Of a stretch of DNA of 64,000 nucleotides, positions 12,752 through 22,382 are shown piece after piece (position 1 is the stretch's first letter; every line of letters starts with the position of its first letter). The notes beneath the pieces were generated by a model that saw nothing but the letters and a program-made list of their open reading frames with translations, was not told the DNA's origin and searched no databases. Position numbers and translations under genes: made by a program. The stretch lies in assembly GCA_021904315.1 (NCBI GenBank), contig CM038925.1, positions 3,908,501 through 3,972,500 of the forward strand, written 5' to 3'. The stretch comes from Sphagnum magellanicum. Its lineage: Eukaryota > Streptophyta > Sphagnopsida > Sphagnales > Sphagnaceae.

Positions 12752-13474
12752 GTGGTGGAATATGGCAACAAAGGGCCAAGGGACGGGCCATCCAAGGTGA
12801 GTTCTAATTTGCTAAGGGTTGCCTCCAATAATCCATTTCCAATGAATATGATAGTTGACAAGGCTCACCATTTGTTGGTGTTAAATGTGAACGGATTGTT
12901 GTGTGAAGCGACACATGTGAAATCCAGTAGGAAGTGGAAGCCATTAGTTCCTTGAGTGCAATGTGGAAACAAGTTAATAAGTCCACGGCCACATTCTTAG
13001 GAATTATTGGAATTGTGCAATTCTAGATTTGAAATTGGCATATGGTCTTCAACAAAGCAACCAAATTTGAAGCCCATGGTTCAATTCTTGTTGGGGGAAA
13101 GGAGTGGGATCAAACCAAGATTTGTCTAGGGTGTTGAAAAATGTTTGTTTACAAACATTCCCCGTTTGGTGAATGCAAATCGAGATCTAGTTATGAAGAA
13201 CATGAGTAGGGTGTGGGAGGAGATCAATTTGGGGTTTAGAGAGCTAGGTCCGCACAACACCCTTTTGATAGATGATTGTCCTTACAAGTGCATTGGGAAT
13301 GTCCCATATTCCTACATTTTGCCACACCCATTTGATTATGAAGTTGTTGATACCTATCTATTGGACAATTTATGGCCTTACTTGGCTAGGTTGTTTGAGA
13401 GTCCAAGTACGATAATGTATATTAGTAAGAATCCACATAGGCAAGAACAATTTACAAGACAACACCCAAACTAG
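12752..13474 (+). pseudogene. FCP1/NLI-interacting-factor-type HAD phosphatase domain, broken
   Basis: One reading frame carries the motifs of an FCP1-homology (NIF) phosphatase domain in order. HHLLVLNVNGLLCEA stands for the active-site strand; ISPRPH and FEIGIWSSTKQPNLKPM are the next conserved strings. They are followed by LLG, FV*GVEKC (FVWD..C in the family) and then WEEINLG, NTLLIDDCPYKCIGNVPYS and LARLFESP. The frame holds three internal stops, TGA at 12953, TAG at 12998 and TAG at 13127. The last replaces the conserved Trp, and the first catalytic Asp of the DxD/N motif is Asn here. All motifs remain in a single frame with no frameshift, so decay looks fairly recent or the stops are few. 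It lies inside the CACTA element in the orientation of its second gene, so it is either captured host sequence or a domain of that gene. Confidence 0.8.
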
Positions 13475-13654
13475 AAAGCCATGAAAGATTTTGCATGGTC
13501 TATTGAAGCTCTTAGGTTCTAAACCCTAAACCTATAACTCATACTTCCATGCACATTTGCACTTGCTTAGATGTTCATAATGCAAGTGTATATGAATGAT
13601 GTATGGGTATAAGAGGCTTAATGTGTTTAACAATAACTAATTGTTTATTTGCAG

Positions 13655-15080
13655 ATGAAGAGGGTTATGCAAAGAATAGAACGTGAAGTGGGCACTTCAA
13701 CTTTGTCAAAGAAAAAGGTCCATAACATGAATTATGCATGTTACAAGGCTACTCAAAGGGAAGTAGCCCAAGCAATAGCTGTTCAAAAAGCTACATACAC
13801 TCGACCAAAAGTAAGCCATTTTATGGTTGTGTTCATTTGCTAATATTATATGTTTCAATGTTGAATTGTATTCAATAAAGATGTTTGTTTCTTTGAATGC
13901 AAGTTGTGCTAATTTTTTTATTTTCTTGTATCCTTTTCTACTTCTAGTACTCTAGTTGTTTGTTTTATAATTTAAGTAGTTCATCGACTTGCATAAATAG
14001 TTGGTCATCTTTTTAATTAATTAATTCAAAGTCAATCCATGGAGAGCCTTGGTCTTATATTTTTTTGCAAAGTTGGTGATTATCTTTGATTTATGAAGGA
14101 AAACTACAATCCATGGATATGTTGGGGGGGGGGGGGGGGGTGTGGTTCTTTTATAGGCACTAAGTGGCAATTAGCAAAATGTTGATCATATATATTATGT
14201 AGAAACAGTAAGTGACATGTATTTGCAAGGGGTTACCTTGGATATCATTTTTGTTTTACAAATGTACCGAATGGTTAACCTTGGTAATATTTTTCCCTTA
14301 CAAATTTATAGTAAGATCCATGGATTTGTTGTTTGTAGAGCTATCAACTTCTAGCCTTCATTCTTATCCCATCTAGAGGTCATGGGTGGTTGGCATTGGA
14401 TTTCAATTCATACTTGTTTTATATTTGGATAATTTGTTATTTGTAAGTTTTCATGCTTACATCTTTGCACATTTAAGTTGACATGCAAACTCTAGTTTGA
14501 TTTGCTATTTATTGACATAATTGGAGGTTACTACACCCAACCATATGATAAGAATTTGGGGTTTTCATTAACTACTTGTTTTGCATTTGTTTTGTAGTTC
14601 AAAGCAAATGAGTGTATCATGTTCATGAGTTCCACTGGGAAATTTTTTTATGCAATTGGCAATTTCATTAAGTTTGGTGGTCCAATGGTTATGCATCATA
14701 ATTTTCAAATGTTAGAAGACTTTTTGTTGGTTGGGATTATCTCCTTTTTTATAAAGGATGTTCATCTACCTTGTCTAGAGGTATCACATGATCCTCCATT
14801 TCGCACTATAGATGAGGCAGCTGGGATACATTGTAATGTGGCCTTGGAAACAAGCTTGTTCATACTTTTAGGCATGTGTGGTACATATATCAAGGTTGTA
14901 GATCTATGTGGCACCCTCACATTGGGGTACATGTTAATCAAAATTAGTCATGTTAGTCATATCAAACGAGCTACATGGCACTTCCACATTGGTGCACATA
15001 TTATCAAAATTAGCCATGCTAGTCATATCAAACAAGCCATGTGGCATTTCCACATTGGCACACATGTTAATAAAAAATAA
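13655..15080 (+). CDS. Two-exon in-frame segment of CACTA second gene, ending in 22-residue repeats
   Basis: Exon one (13655-13810) follows a TTTGCAG acceptor and ends at a strong donor, AAAA|GTAAGC; it holds exactly 52 codons. Exon two begins at 14598 after TTTTGTAG, in the same phase, and stays open to TAA at 15078-15080. Joined, they give about 213 uninterrupted codons. The first exon is basic and helical-looking (MKRVMQRIEREVG). The second has hydrophobic stretches and ends with copies of a His-rich unit (ISHVSHIKRATWHFHIG), because the 66-bp subterminal repeats are a multiple of three. No family is recognised. It could be the 3' end of a TNP1-like gene or of the captured phosphatase gene. 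Confidence 0.45.
14124..14140 (+). repeat. Poly-G run of 17
   Basis: There is an uninterrupted run of 17 G residues followed by TGTGG, in an intron-like position. It is very unusual in such AT-rich DNA, could form a G-quadruplex, and is also prone to length errors in sequencing. Confidence 0.9.
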
Positions 15081-15320
15081 ATACATTAATCATATTAGAC
15101 AAGCCATGTGGCACTTCCATATTGGCACACATGTTAGTCAAAATTAATCACATTAGTCATATAAGAGAAGCCATGTGGCACATCCACATTGGAACACATG
15201 AATTAGTCAACATTAATCATGTTAGTCATTTCAACTTACCATTTGGCACTTTCCCCTTGGCACAAATGTTAATCAAATCAATTACAATAAACATCCCATG
15301 TGGCAACCATGTCAACTAGA
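14895..15320. repeat. CACTA right subterminal tandem repeats, ~66-bp unit
   Basis: About six diverged copies of a 66-67-bp unit run head to tail. Each has GGCACTTCCACATTGGCACA, then CATGTTA.TCAAAATTA, then CAT.TTAGTCATAT. and a short .AAGCCATGT link. They lie 170-590 bp inside the right end of the transposon, the expected place for TNP1-like binding sites. Confidence 0.85.
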
Positions 15321-15490
15321 TATTTAGTCATTTTAATCAAAATAGACACATTAATAGACACTCAGTCACATTTGTGTCAAAAAGATTGGTCTACTATGAC
15401 TATAACCAAATCTATCTAGTGTTTGATTAAAAGTATGATTAAAATAGATTAAAAAAACTAAAGTAAAAACACACATTTGTAGTAGTGCAT

Positions 15491-16495
15491 ATTTGATTTA
15501 TGCATTGTAAAGGCAATTGATTTATATAAGTCTATAAAATTTGAATTCAAAACACCTTTGTTTTGGATGTTATGGACTTTTAAAAATATGGTAGTTTTTT
15601 CCATGTTCAAAAGTTCATAGCATGATACCTTCAATTCATATGACACAAAACTCTTTTGCATTATTTTTATTAATACATTTCCACCTTGAAACCAATTCCC
15701 TAAACAAGTTCAAGATCCATCATTGAACCAAATTAAAGTCCATTACCTAATTGCAGTTGGTGTTACACCCCTATTTTTCAATTTCAAAAGTCCATAGCTC
15801 TTAGGATTTTATGATTTTTACATAACAAAAAATTGCACCATATAAATATTAAAGTCTATTATTTGAAAATGAATCCCTATTAACCAAGCCCAACATATGT
15901 AATAAGATATAACACTTGCAATCACACCCACTACAAAAAAAAGCACTCATGTGATGCCAAAATTGGTCCACCCTACCATGCCAAGACCCCATACACAACT
16001 TTTTTACATCTCTATCTTTTTGGGGAAGAACTAGCAAGACTAACTAAACTCTATCATGTTCAAATATTTTGTGCAATGTGTTCTTCCTCTCATTTTTAGT
16101 AAGCCTATGCTTGGCACCAAGTAGGAATTTCACAAATGTGTCAACAATTGGTTGACATTTTTTCCCATACAAAGCCTATGGGGTGCATAAAAAATGAACT
16201 CCTTACTTCAAGATTCAAGCATGTCACTACAAATTAAAGGAAAGCCATTTTGTCAAGCAACATAAGACTTACAATTATGTTCATGTTTTTTTTCTAGCCT
16301 ACACCAAATGCAAATCATTGTTCATACCCTTGTGAAAAATGCATCAATTTATAATGTTCATTAATGTGTCTAGGTTAATAATTAGTTCATAGTATTTAAA
16401 ATTGGTAATGAAACTTTCATGCAATGTGACATAATAGAGACAACATTTGAATGTAGAGGGTGTATCTTACAACATGTTTAGTTGAGGCCCAAAAA
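15491..16495. other. Intergenic, no gene seen
   Basis: AT-rich DNA between the CACTA element and the next CACTA-like end. A CACTACAAAAAAAAGC string at 15929 resembles a transposon end but no partner was found. Confidence 0.4.
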
Positions 16496-16760
16496 CACTA
16501 GAAGAAAAAAACCAATATGTGATAAACGCATTTACAATTACATGTGACTATTTGGATTTTGCAACTAAATTTTTGCCTTTGTAACTAGTGTGACATTGTG
16601 TTGACATCAATCAAGTTACTTATGACTTGCTTGCAATTAGTTTGCGCCTAAATTGGTTTACATCTATATGTAGGTTGGATTTATCATCCAAAAGCAACTA
16701 TCTAAAATCCCATTAGTTGCAAGTGAAATGATGTTTAGTCACAACGGACATATGTTTATA
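16496..16760 (+). mobile_element. CACTA-like left end (CACTAGAAGAAA)
   Basis: The sequence starts CACTAGAAGAAAAAAACC and is followed by short repeated motifs of the type TTGCAACTA, TTGTAACTAG, TGTGAC and TTGCAATTAG, then by a very AT-rich block. The same order (CACTA end, these motifs, AT-rich block) is seen at 62838 and, reversed, at 60768. The bases just before it are AAA. Confidence 0.6.
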
Positions 16761-18480
16761 TACATCAATTATAATAATTATATGATTTATGATTAAACTT
16801 AATATTCTTAATTTTTAATTTATATTTCAAATTAGTATTCAAAATATTAAAAATATTTTTATTGTAATTAAAATCATTGATATGACTATTGTGATTATAC
16901 TAATTCATTACAATAAAATATTCACAGTTTCAAATAAATTAAATATAATCCAACATAGACTATTATATTAAATATTTGTATTTTTTAATAACAATAAATT
17001 ACTATAATTAATTAAATATTATAAAATCATAAGAATTACTTTACTTATACATTAATTATAATAGACACATAATTATAATTCAGCTTAATTATTCATACTT
17101 TTAAGTTTTAATATCTTAAAAAGTTGAAAATTTTCCATTATAATTAAGTGAGTCAATTTTATTTTTATAATTTTAAGACTTACATTCTAATGTACTAGAA
17201 TATTCAATTAAGTATTCCAATATATAATTGTTACTATGACATAAAATTTTAGAATAATTATAATAAAATATTTTACTTATTATTTATTACTGGTTTTTAA
17301 AAATAATAATAATATTACAACATAAAATTTCACATTGATTAAAATGATAATTCCCAATCATAAAAAAGTAACTATTGTATTTACAACACTTATGTTTTAA
17401 TAATAATAATAAAATTTTGTATCCTAATTGAAAATTTATGTACTATAATGAAGATTTTTATTTCAAAATTTTATAATAATCTTAAAATAATAAGCAAAGT
17501 TGATGTAATTATTGTATTTTTAAAAAACATACATTAAATAACTATATGTAATATTCATTATTTACTTATTTACAATAAATTGTTAATATAAAACATAAAA
17601 TTCTATATTAATAATAATAATTCTATAATGACATAAAATCATTGTAAAATCATTGTAATTATTTAATTTATTTGTAAGTCAGAATTACAATAATTGCATA
17701 ATAAATTTATTATTAAAATTTAATATCATAATTTATAATTTATAAATTGATTTATAATTTAAGTTTCAAGAATAATCATATTTTAATTAAAATAATTAAT
17801 GTTATGACCATAACTACATGGATTATAATATAATAAATTAAAATATTTATTTTTTAATAACTTCTTGTCCATAATATATCACTTTTATAAATAATTATAG
17901 ATGAATATATTTATTAATTATAAATTACATTAAATGGTTTTTGTTATAACATAAATTTTTATATTATATAATTCATATTTTTATAGTAATATATATGAGT
18001 TAAAAAAATTAATGTATGTTTAACATGTTATTGTATTTGTTATTAATTACCAGTAGAAAAAATAATTATGTGACCGATAATAATTCTTACAATAATTAAT
18101 TAATTTATACAGTAATTATAGTAATTAATTTAACGTTAATTTTAAAATGAATATTTATAATATTTATTTTTGATATAATAGTTATATATATATACATAAA
18201 TCATAATATATATAATTCAACAAAAATTTTAAAAGTAAAGAAATATTTAAATATTTTAGTTATTTATTTATCTATGAGTTGTGTATGACAAGTTGTGAGT
18301 AACTAGACAACCAATTAGTTAAATATTAAGAAGTTATTAGTTATTTAAATAGTTGATGATGAATATTTAATATTTTTATTGTATATTTAGTATTTTAAAT
18401 ATATGTTAAAATTTATCATTATTAGTTAAATGATTATCTAATTATTTAATGAACCATGTACTTGAATTGTTTAGAAATCT
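16760..18480. repeat. Very AT-rich block
   Basis: About 1.7 kb consists almost entirely of A and T, with AATTATAATAATTAT-type runs and hardly any G or C. No ORF is supported. It sits directly inside the CACTA-like end at 16496, and equivalent blocks lie inside the ends at 60768 and 62838. Confidence 0.85.
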
Positions 18481-18507
18481 AAAAATTAAAAAAAAAAGAC
18501 ATTAGGA

Positions 18508-18558
18508 AAGTTTTGAAGTTGCAATTTAGTTTGGAAAGAAGTTGCAACTTCAAAACTT
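18508..18558. repeat. Perfect 17-bp hairpin, 17-nt loop
   Basis: AAGTTTTGAAGTTGCAA at 18508-18524 is followed by its exact reverse complement at 18542-18558. The spacer is 18525-18541. It lies at the inner edge of the AT-rich block. Confidence 0.9.
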
Positions 18559-18709
18559 ATACCATATTGTTTGTTCCCCATTCTTAGTTTGAACATTATA
18601 TAAACAAGGGATGTGGTCATCTAATTTCACATTAAAAAATGTGTGCACATGGGATGAGCCATTCAAAAATCTTAACCAAAAAATAAAATAAAATTATATA
18701 CAATTTTAA

Positions 18710-18880
18710 ACTACCTACCTCCCCAAATTACTTATTTACCTAGTTAAATAGGTGCCTAGTTTTATTTACCATCGACCTAGGTTGACATTTGTACCTACCT
18801 ATATGAGTAAATATTTAGCGTAAATTTGTAGGCACTTACTTTGTACCTACCTAAGTACCTACCAACCAAATATTAGTATT
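18710..18880. repeat. Degenerate CCTA/TAGG array
   Basis: An irregular run of CTACCTACC, TTACCTAG and ACCTACC repeats with 4-base periodicity. Related arrays occur at 27680-28020, 36998-37290, 43020-43210 and 59540-59770. Confidence 0.7.
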
Positions 18881-19065
18881 TTGTATTAAATTCGTTTTAA
18901 AATGCCACATGGCATATTTACATTGGGCCATGTGTCATAATATAAATCATCCAAACATGTGAATTGAATGTTTCATATTATTTCAAAATAATAATAATTT
19001 TAAATAATTATTGAGACACGTGGTAGCACATCATTTGCCTTCAATAATGATCAAAATAGTTACAT
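18881..19065. other. Short intergenic gap
   Basis: AT-rich, with a TGCCACATGGCA palindrome near 18905; nothing coding is visible. Confidence 0.4.
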
Positions 19066-19401
19066 CTTAGACATATATTGTGTAATTAGTGGTGAGAAAT
19101 CTTTAGAGGTGTTCAACAAAACATTGGTTTTGTTTTACTATTTAATGAGTAGCAAAGATGTTTGAGATTCATGAAACAGTTGAAGGGGTGTTAATGAAAG
19201 GTCCAATAGAAATAGAACAATCTTCAAGCCTTATGAACATTAGATTAATTGAAGACAACTTAATGATTAAATAAATAGTGTGATAAGGTGACAATGGCAA
19301 CATGAGTTTCATAATGAATAAAACATTTATTTAGATTATGGATAAGCTCAACGAGGAAGTACAATTACATGTTAAGTCCTAGGCTATGCCATAGTGATAG
19401 T

Positions 19402-19820
19402 TCATAATTGCAAGAAATCTAGGATGCATCAATGGTGTGTATTAAGTAGTCCGCCTTACTATTAGGAAATAGTCGGGGAATTGAACAACAAAACCAATGA
19501 TAGTGTCTAACACCGGGAATTGAAAACCATGTGAAGATAGAGGTGCCTAGTCTCGTAACAACCTTCATAGACGGTTTCAAGTTCATCATTAGAAACGGGG
19601 TCGACTTGCAACAAAATCACCAAGGTGCGAGAGCTTAAAGAAATGCGATAATATCAAGTTCGAGGGGGATCAATTTCAAAATGAGCACGCATTTTTCGGA
19701 GTTCAGGATCTTCATCACGAAGATGCTATGTCAATGTCAAATTTAAAGATGACTCCGGAGCCGGATCTTCATTCACTTGTGTAGTTTGAGACCTGTAAGA
19801 CATGCCATACACAATGCCAT
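19402..19820 (-). pseudogene. Small unknown coding region in repeat copy A (broken)
   Basis: From an ATG at 19820 the sequence aligns with the cleaner copy at 34603-35025, but a small deletion just after the start shifts the frame and several stops follow. Recognisable pieces include RAHFEIDPPRT, YYRISLSSRTLVILLQVDP and YEGCYET. I do not recognise the protein family. Confidence 0.55.
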
Positions 19821-20365
19821 AATTTCAAGGAAAGGAAAAGATATCTTCAATCAAAATCAAATCAACAATGAATGTGTGGAAGACTTATTACATCGAAATG
19901 TGTGGTTGTAATTTATAGATCAAAGAAAATGAAAGAAATGTAAAATAACGGCCTAAAATCACGATAAAGTAAAACTATAAGATCAATGAAAAAAATGAAG
20001 GTTTAAGTAAAATTTGTTGGGGGGAAAATGGGAAGAGGGGAAAATGTGTTTCTACTTCTTTTTTCATTAGCCACCAAGTGTTGGACCCTTCCATTGGCCA
20101 CTGAATTGGGATCTTCTTTCATCTCCTTCCTTTTCATTATCTTTAAAGGACAGATTCAGATCATTTGAAGCTCTTTCTTTTGGACATAATTCTTGATTCA
20201 AATTTTGAAAATACTTGTTCACACAACTTTCATTGGGAGGAGAAGAATGATTAATCTTGGTATATGGTGGAAAGAAAGAAAGTAAATTAAATGTTTGTAA
20301 TACTTTTGAAAGAATGGAAATGAATAGGGATAGTGTGAAGAACTTGAAATCTTTAAAAAATTTCA

Positions 20366-20930
20366 CAAACCCTTTCAGTTTTGGTAGCATAACTTCTTAT
20401 TAGTTTGGGTGCAGATCTTAAAATTTAGTAGGATGGTGCGCCTTTTGGTTAACTTTTTAATGGGCTAAAACAAGCCATATTTGAATAACGTATGTGATAG
20501 GAATAATAATTTGAATGATTGGAGATCTGTAGCCAAGTTGAACTTTCTACCTTTGTAAAACCTTTTTGGGTTTGGTAGCACAATGTTTTACTGGTCTAGG
20601 TGCAGAGCTTGCAATTTGGTAAGCAGATGCGCCTTATAGCTAGCTTTCTAATGATCTAATGCAAGCTAGATTTGGACAACATATGTGATAGGAATAATAT
20701 TTTAAGTGAGTAATGGTCTAAAGCCAAGTTGAACTTTCTACCTTTGTTAAACCCCCTCAGGTTTGGTAGCATAACTTCTTATTGGTTTAGGTGTAGAGCT
20801 TGAAATTTGGTAGGCATATGTGTTTTGTATTTATTTTTTAATGAGCTAAGGCAAACCAAATTTGAATAGCGTATGTGATAGGAATAATATTTTAAGTGAT
20901 TGGTGGTCTGTTGCCAAGTTGAACATGGTG
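20366..20930. repeat. Three tandem ~190-bp units in copy A
   Basis: The phrase TTTGGTAGCA.AA.TT begins units near 20377, 20571 and 20760. Each unit contains GTGCAGAGCTTG.AATTTGGTA, GCGCCTT.TAG and GTATGTGATAGGAATAAT and ends with GCCAAGTTGAAC. Copy B has only two such units. Confidence 0.85.
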
Positions 20931-21199
20931 TTGAATCCTTAAAAGTTAATTTGAATGAGTGACAATTTAACATAAAATTATAAGATTTGAAATGTTTAAG
21001 TTTGGAAATTATATTTATCAATTTTAATTCATAAATGATGCATAGAACATAAGTTATTTAGTTTCAATTAAAAACGTAACTTAACATCTAGAAATACATT
21101 TTGCATTTTTTCCTTCATCTGTAACATATGTACTTTCAAATATAGTCACCTCATAAAATTGGGAATAGAGGGACAAAGTTGTCTCACAAAGCCCATGAT

Positions 21200-22255
21200 T
21201 GAAAAACAATTATGTTTGGCCCTTTGGAAATTACATGTTGAATGTTTGTGTTTGGTCATGAGTTTTTGGAATTTTACAAATAACATCAAAGTGAGCACAA
21301 GGAAATAAATAAGGGGCAACATGGTGGTTGGACTTGGTATGACTTTAGTGTGTTACTAATATTCTTTTTTCAAATACACACCACAAGAATCAATTGAACT
21401 ACAATTCATGAAGGTTTTAAGGTTTACCCGTGGTTACTTTCTTCTTTTCCACATGTGCATATTGATCTTATAAATTTTGTTTGAAATAATGTATAAGCAA
21501 AGAACATAAAAATTATTTGTCGGGTGTGGTGAGATGTTTTTATTATTACTTGGATAGTTGTAAAGTGTAACAAACAAATAAGTTTGAGGCCTAAGAAGTC
21601 ACTTGGATGAAATTTCCAAGCATACAAGTAAGTTATTAAGTTTTGACAATTCAATACTCACCCCATAATAGTCTTGCATGTTCTCTATCGAGGTCAACTT
21701 TTTTTGCATTATAGTGACAAATAAAATTGCTGGAAAATTGGAAATATTGGCCAAACTTTCAAAACCACAAAACTAAGAAATTAAAAAAAAAGAAAAAAAA
21801 GAAATCTTGTTCTAGATGTTACTTATTCAAGGGTAAGTTTCCTTATCAATTTTCAGCAAATTCAAGAGTCAACAAGTAGATAATTAATATGCTTATTGAT
21901 ACCATTATTGATAATCAACTAGTTATTTCTCAATTATCAACTAATGTCAATTTTTCCTTTTGACTTGCAAATGTGTCTAGGACACAATGATCTTCATAAG
22001 GGCCAGAAAAAAAAAGAAAATGATGACATTCAAATAGTCTCTCATTTTATGTAGTTGAATTTTTCATATGTATGGGTGAAGTTGAGGAAGCAATTAACAC
22101 TAGGTATATGATAGATGTGATTAAATAGGGGGGTGTGGGTGAGCCAATGCTCTTAACATGAAGAACTTGAAACATGCCTAATCATTTCAGCAATTTGTTG
22201 TTAATAATAAACTGCTTACAATAAGATACATGTGTCGTTTCTTTTTCATCAGGCC
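21200..22255. other. Intergenic, no gene seen
   Basis: AT-rich sequence with short purine runs; no motif or ORF worth calling. Confidence 0.4.
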
Positions 22256-22257
22256 CC

Positions 22258-22382
22258 TTGTTTGGGCCTGGGTTAGGGTTAAGGCCCAAGATTAGGGTTA
22301 GGGTTGACATTTGGGACCTAAAGTTAAGGCCCAAACCCTAAACTAAATATTTAGGTCCCCATAACCCTAATCTTCAGCCTGT
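22258..22382. repeat. Telomere-motif-rich foldback
   Basis: TTAGGGTTAGGG-type and CCCTAA-type motifs occur together in a 120-bp stretch. AAGATTAGGGTTA (about 22289) is followed by its perfect complement TAACCCTAATCTT (about 22361), so the stretch can fold into a hairpin. GGGTTAAGGCCC is also repeated in inverted sense. It is too short and irregular for a true telomere. Confidence 0.65.

Larger units (their letters stand above)
1802..15487. mobile_element. Complete CACTA (En/Spm) DNA transposon, ~13.7 kb
   Basis: The left end starts CACTACTACAAAAGTATGG at 1802. The right end, read on the minus strand from 15487, starts CACTACTACAAATGTGTG. The first 12 bases are identical and the similarity continues to about base 25, where both read GTTTTTAC. 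The bases just outside are CAT on both sides (1799-1801 and 15488-15490), which is the 3-bp target-site duplication this superfamily makes. Both ends carry subterminal repeats containing TTAGTCAT-type motifs. The interior encodes a TNP2-type transposase on the minus strand (about 2475-6300) and a second set of degenerate exons on the plus strand (8227-15080). The transposase has several stops and frameshifts, so the copy is unlikely to be autonomous. Confidence 0.92.
19066..21199 (-). repeat. Dispersed ~2.1-kb repeat, copy A
   Basis: This block matches 34231-36512 along its whole length in the same orientation, with many substitutions. Shared landmarks include TTTGAGATTCATGAA.CAGTTGA, GTTGAGTCCTAGGCTATGCCA-like text, the small coding region below, a GGCCACCAA unit and the ~190-bp tandem repeats near the end. 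Copy A lacks about 250 bp that copy B has after the leader region. I did not find terminal repeats or a known transposase, so the class is unknown. Confidence 0.85.
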
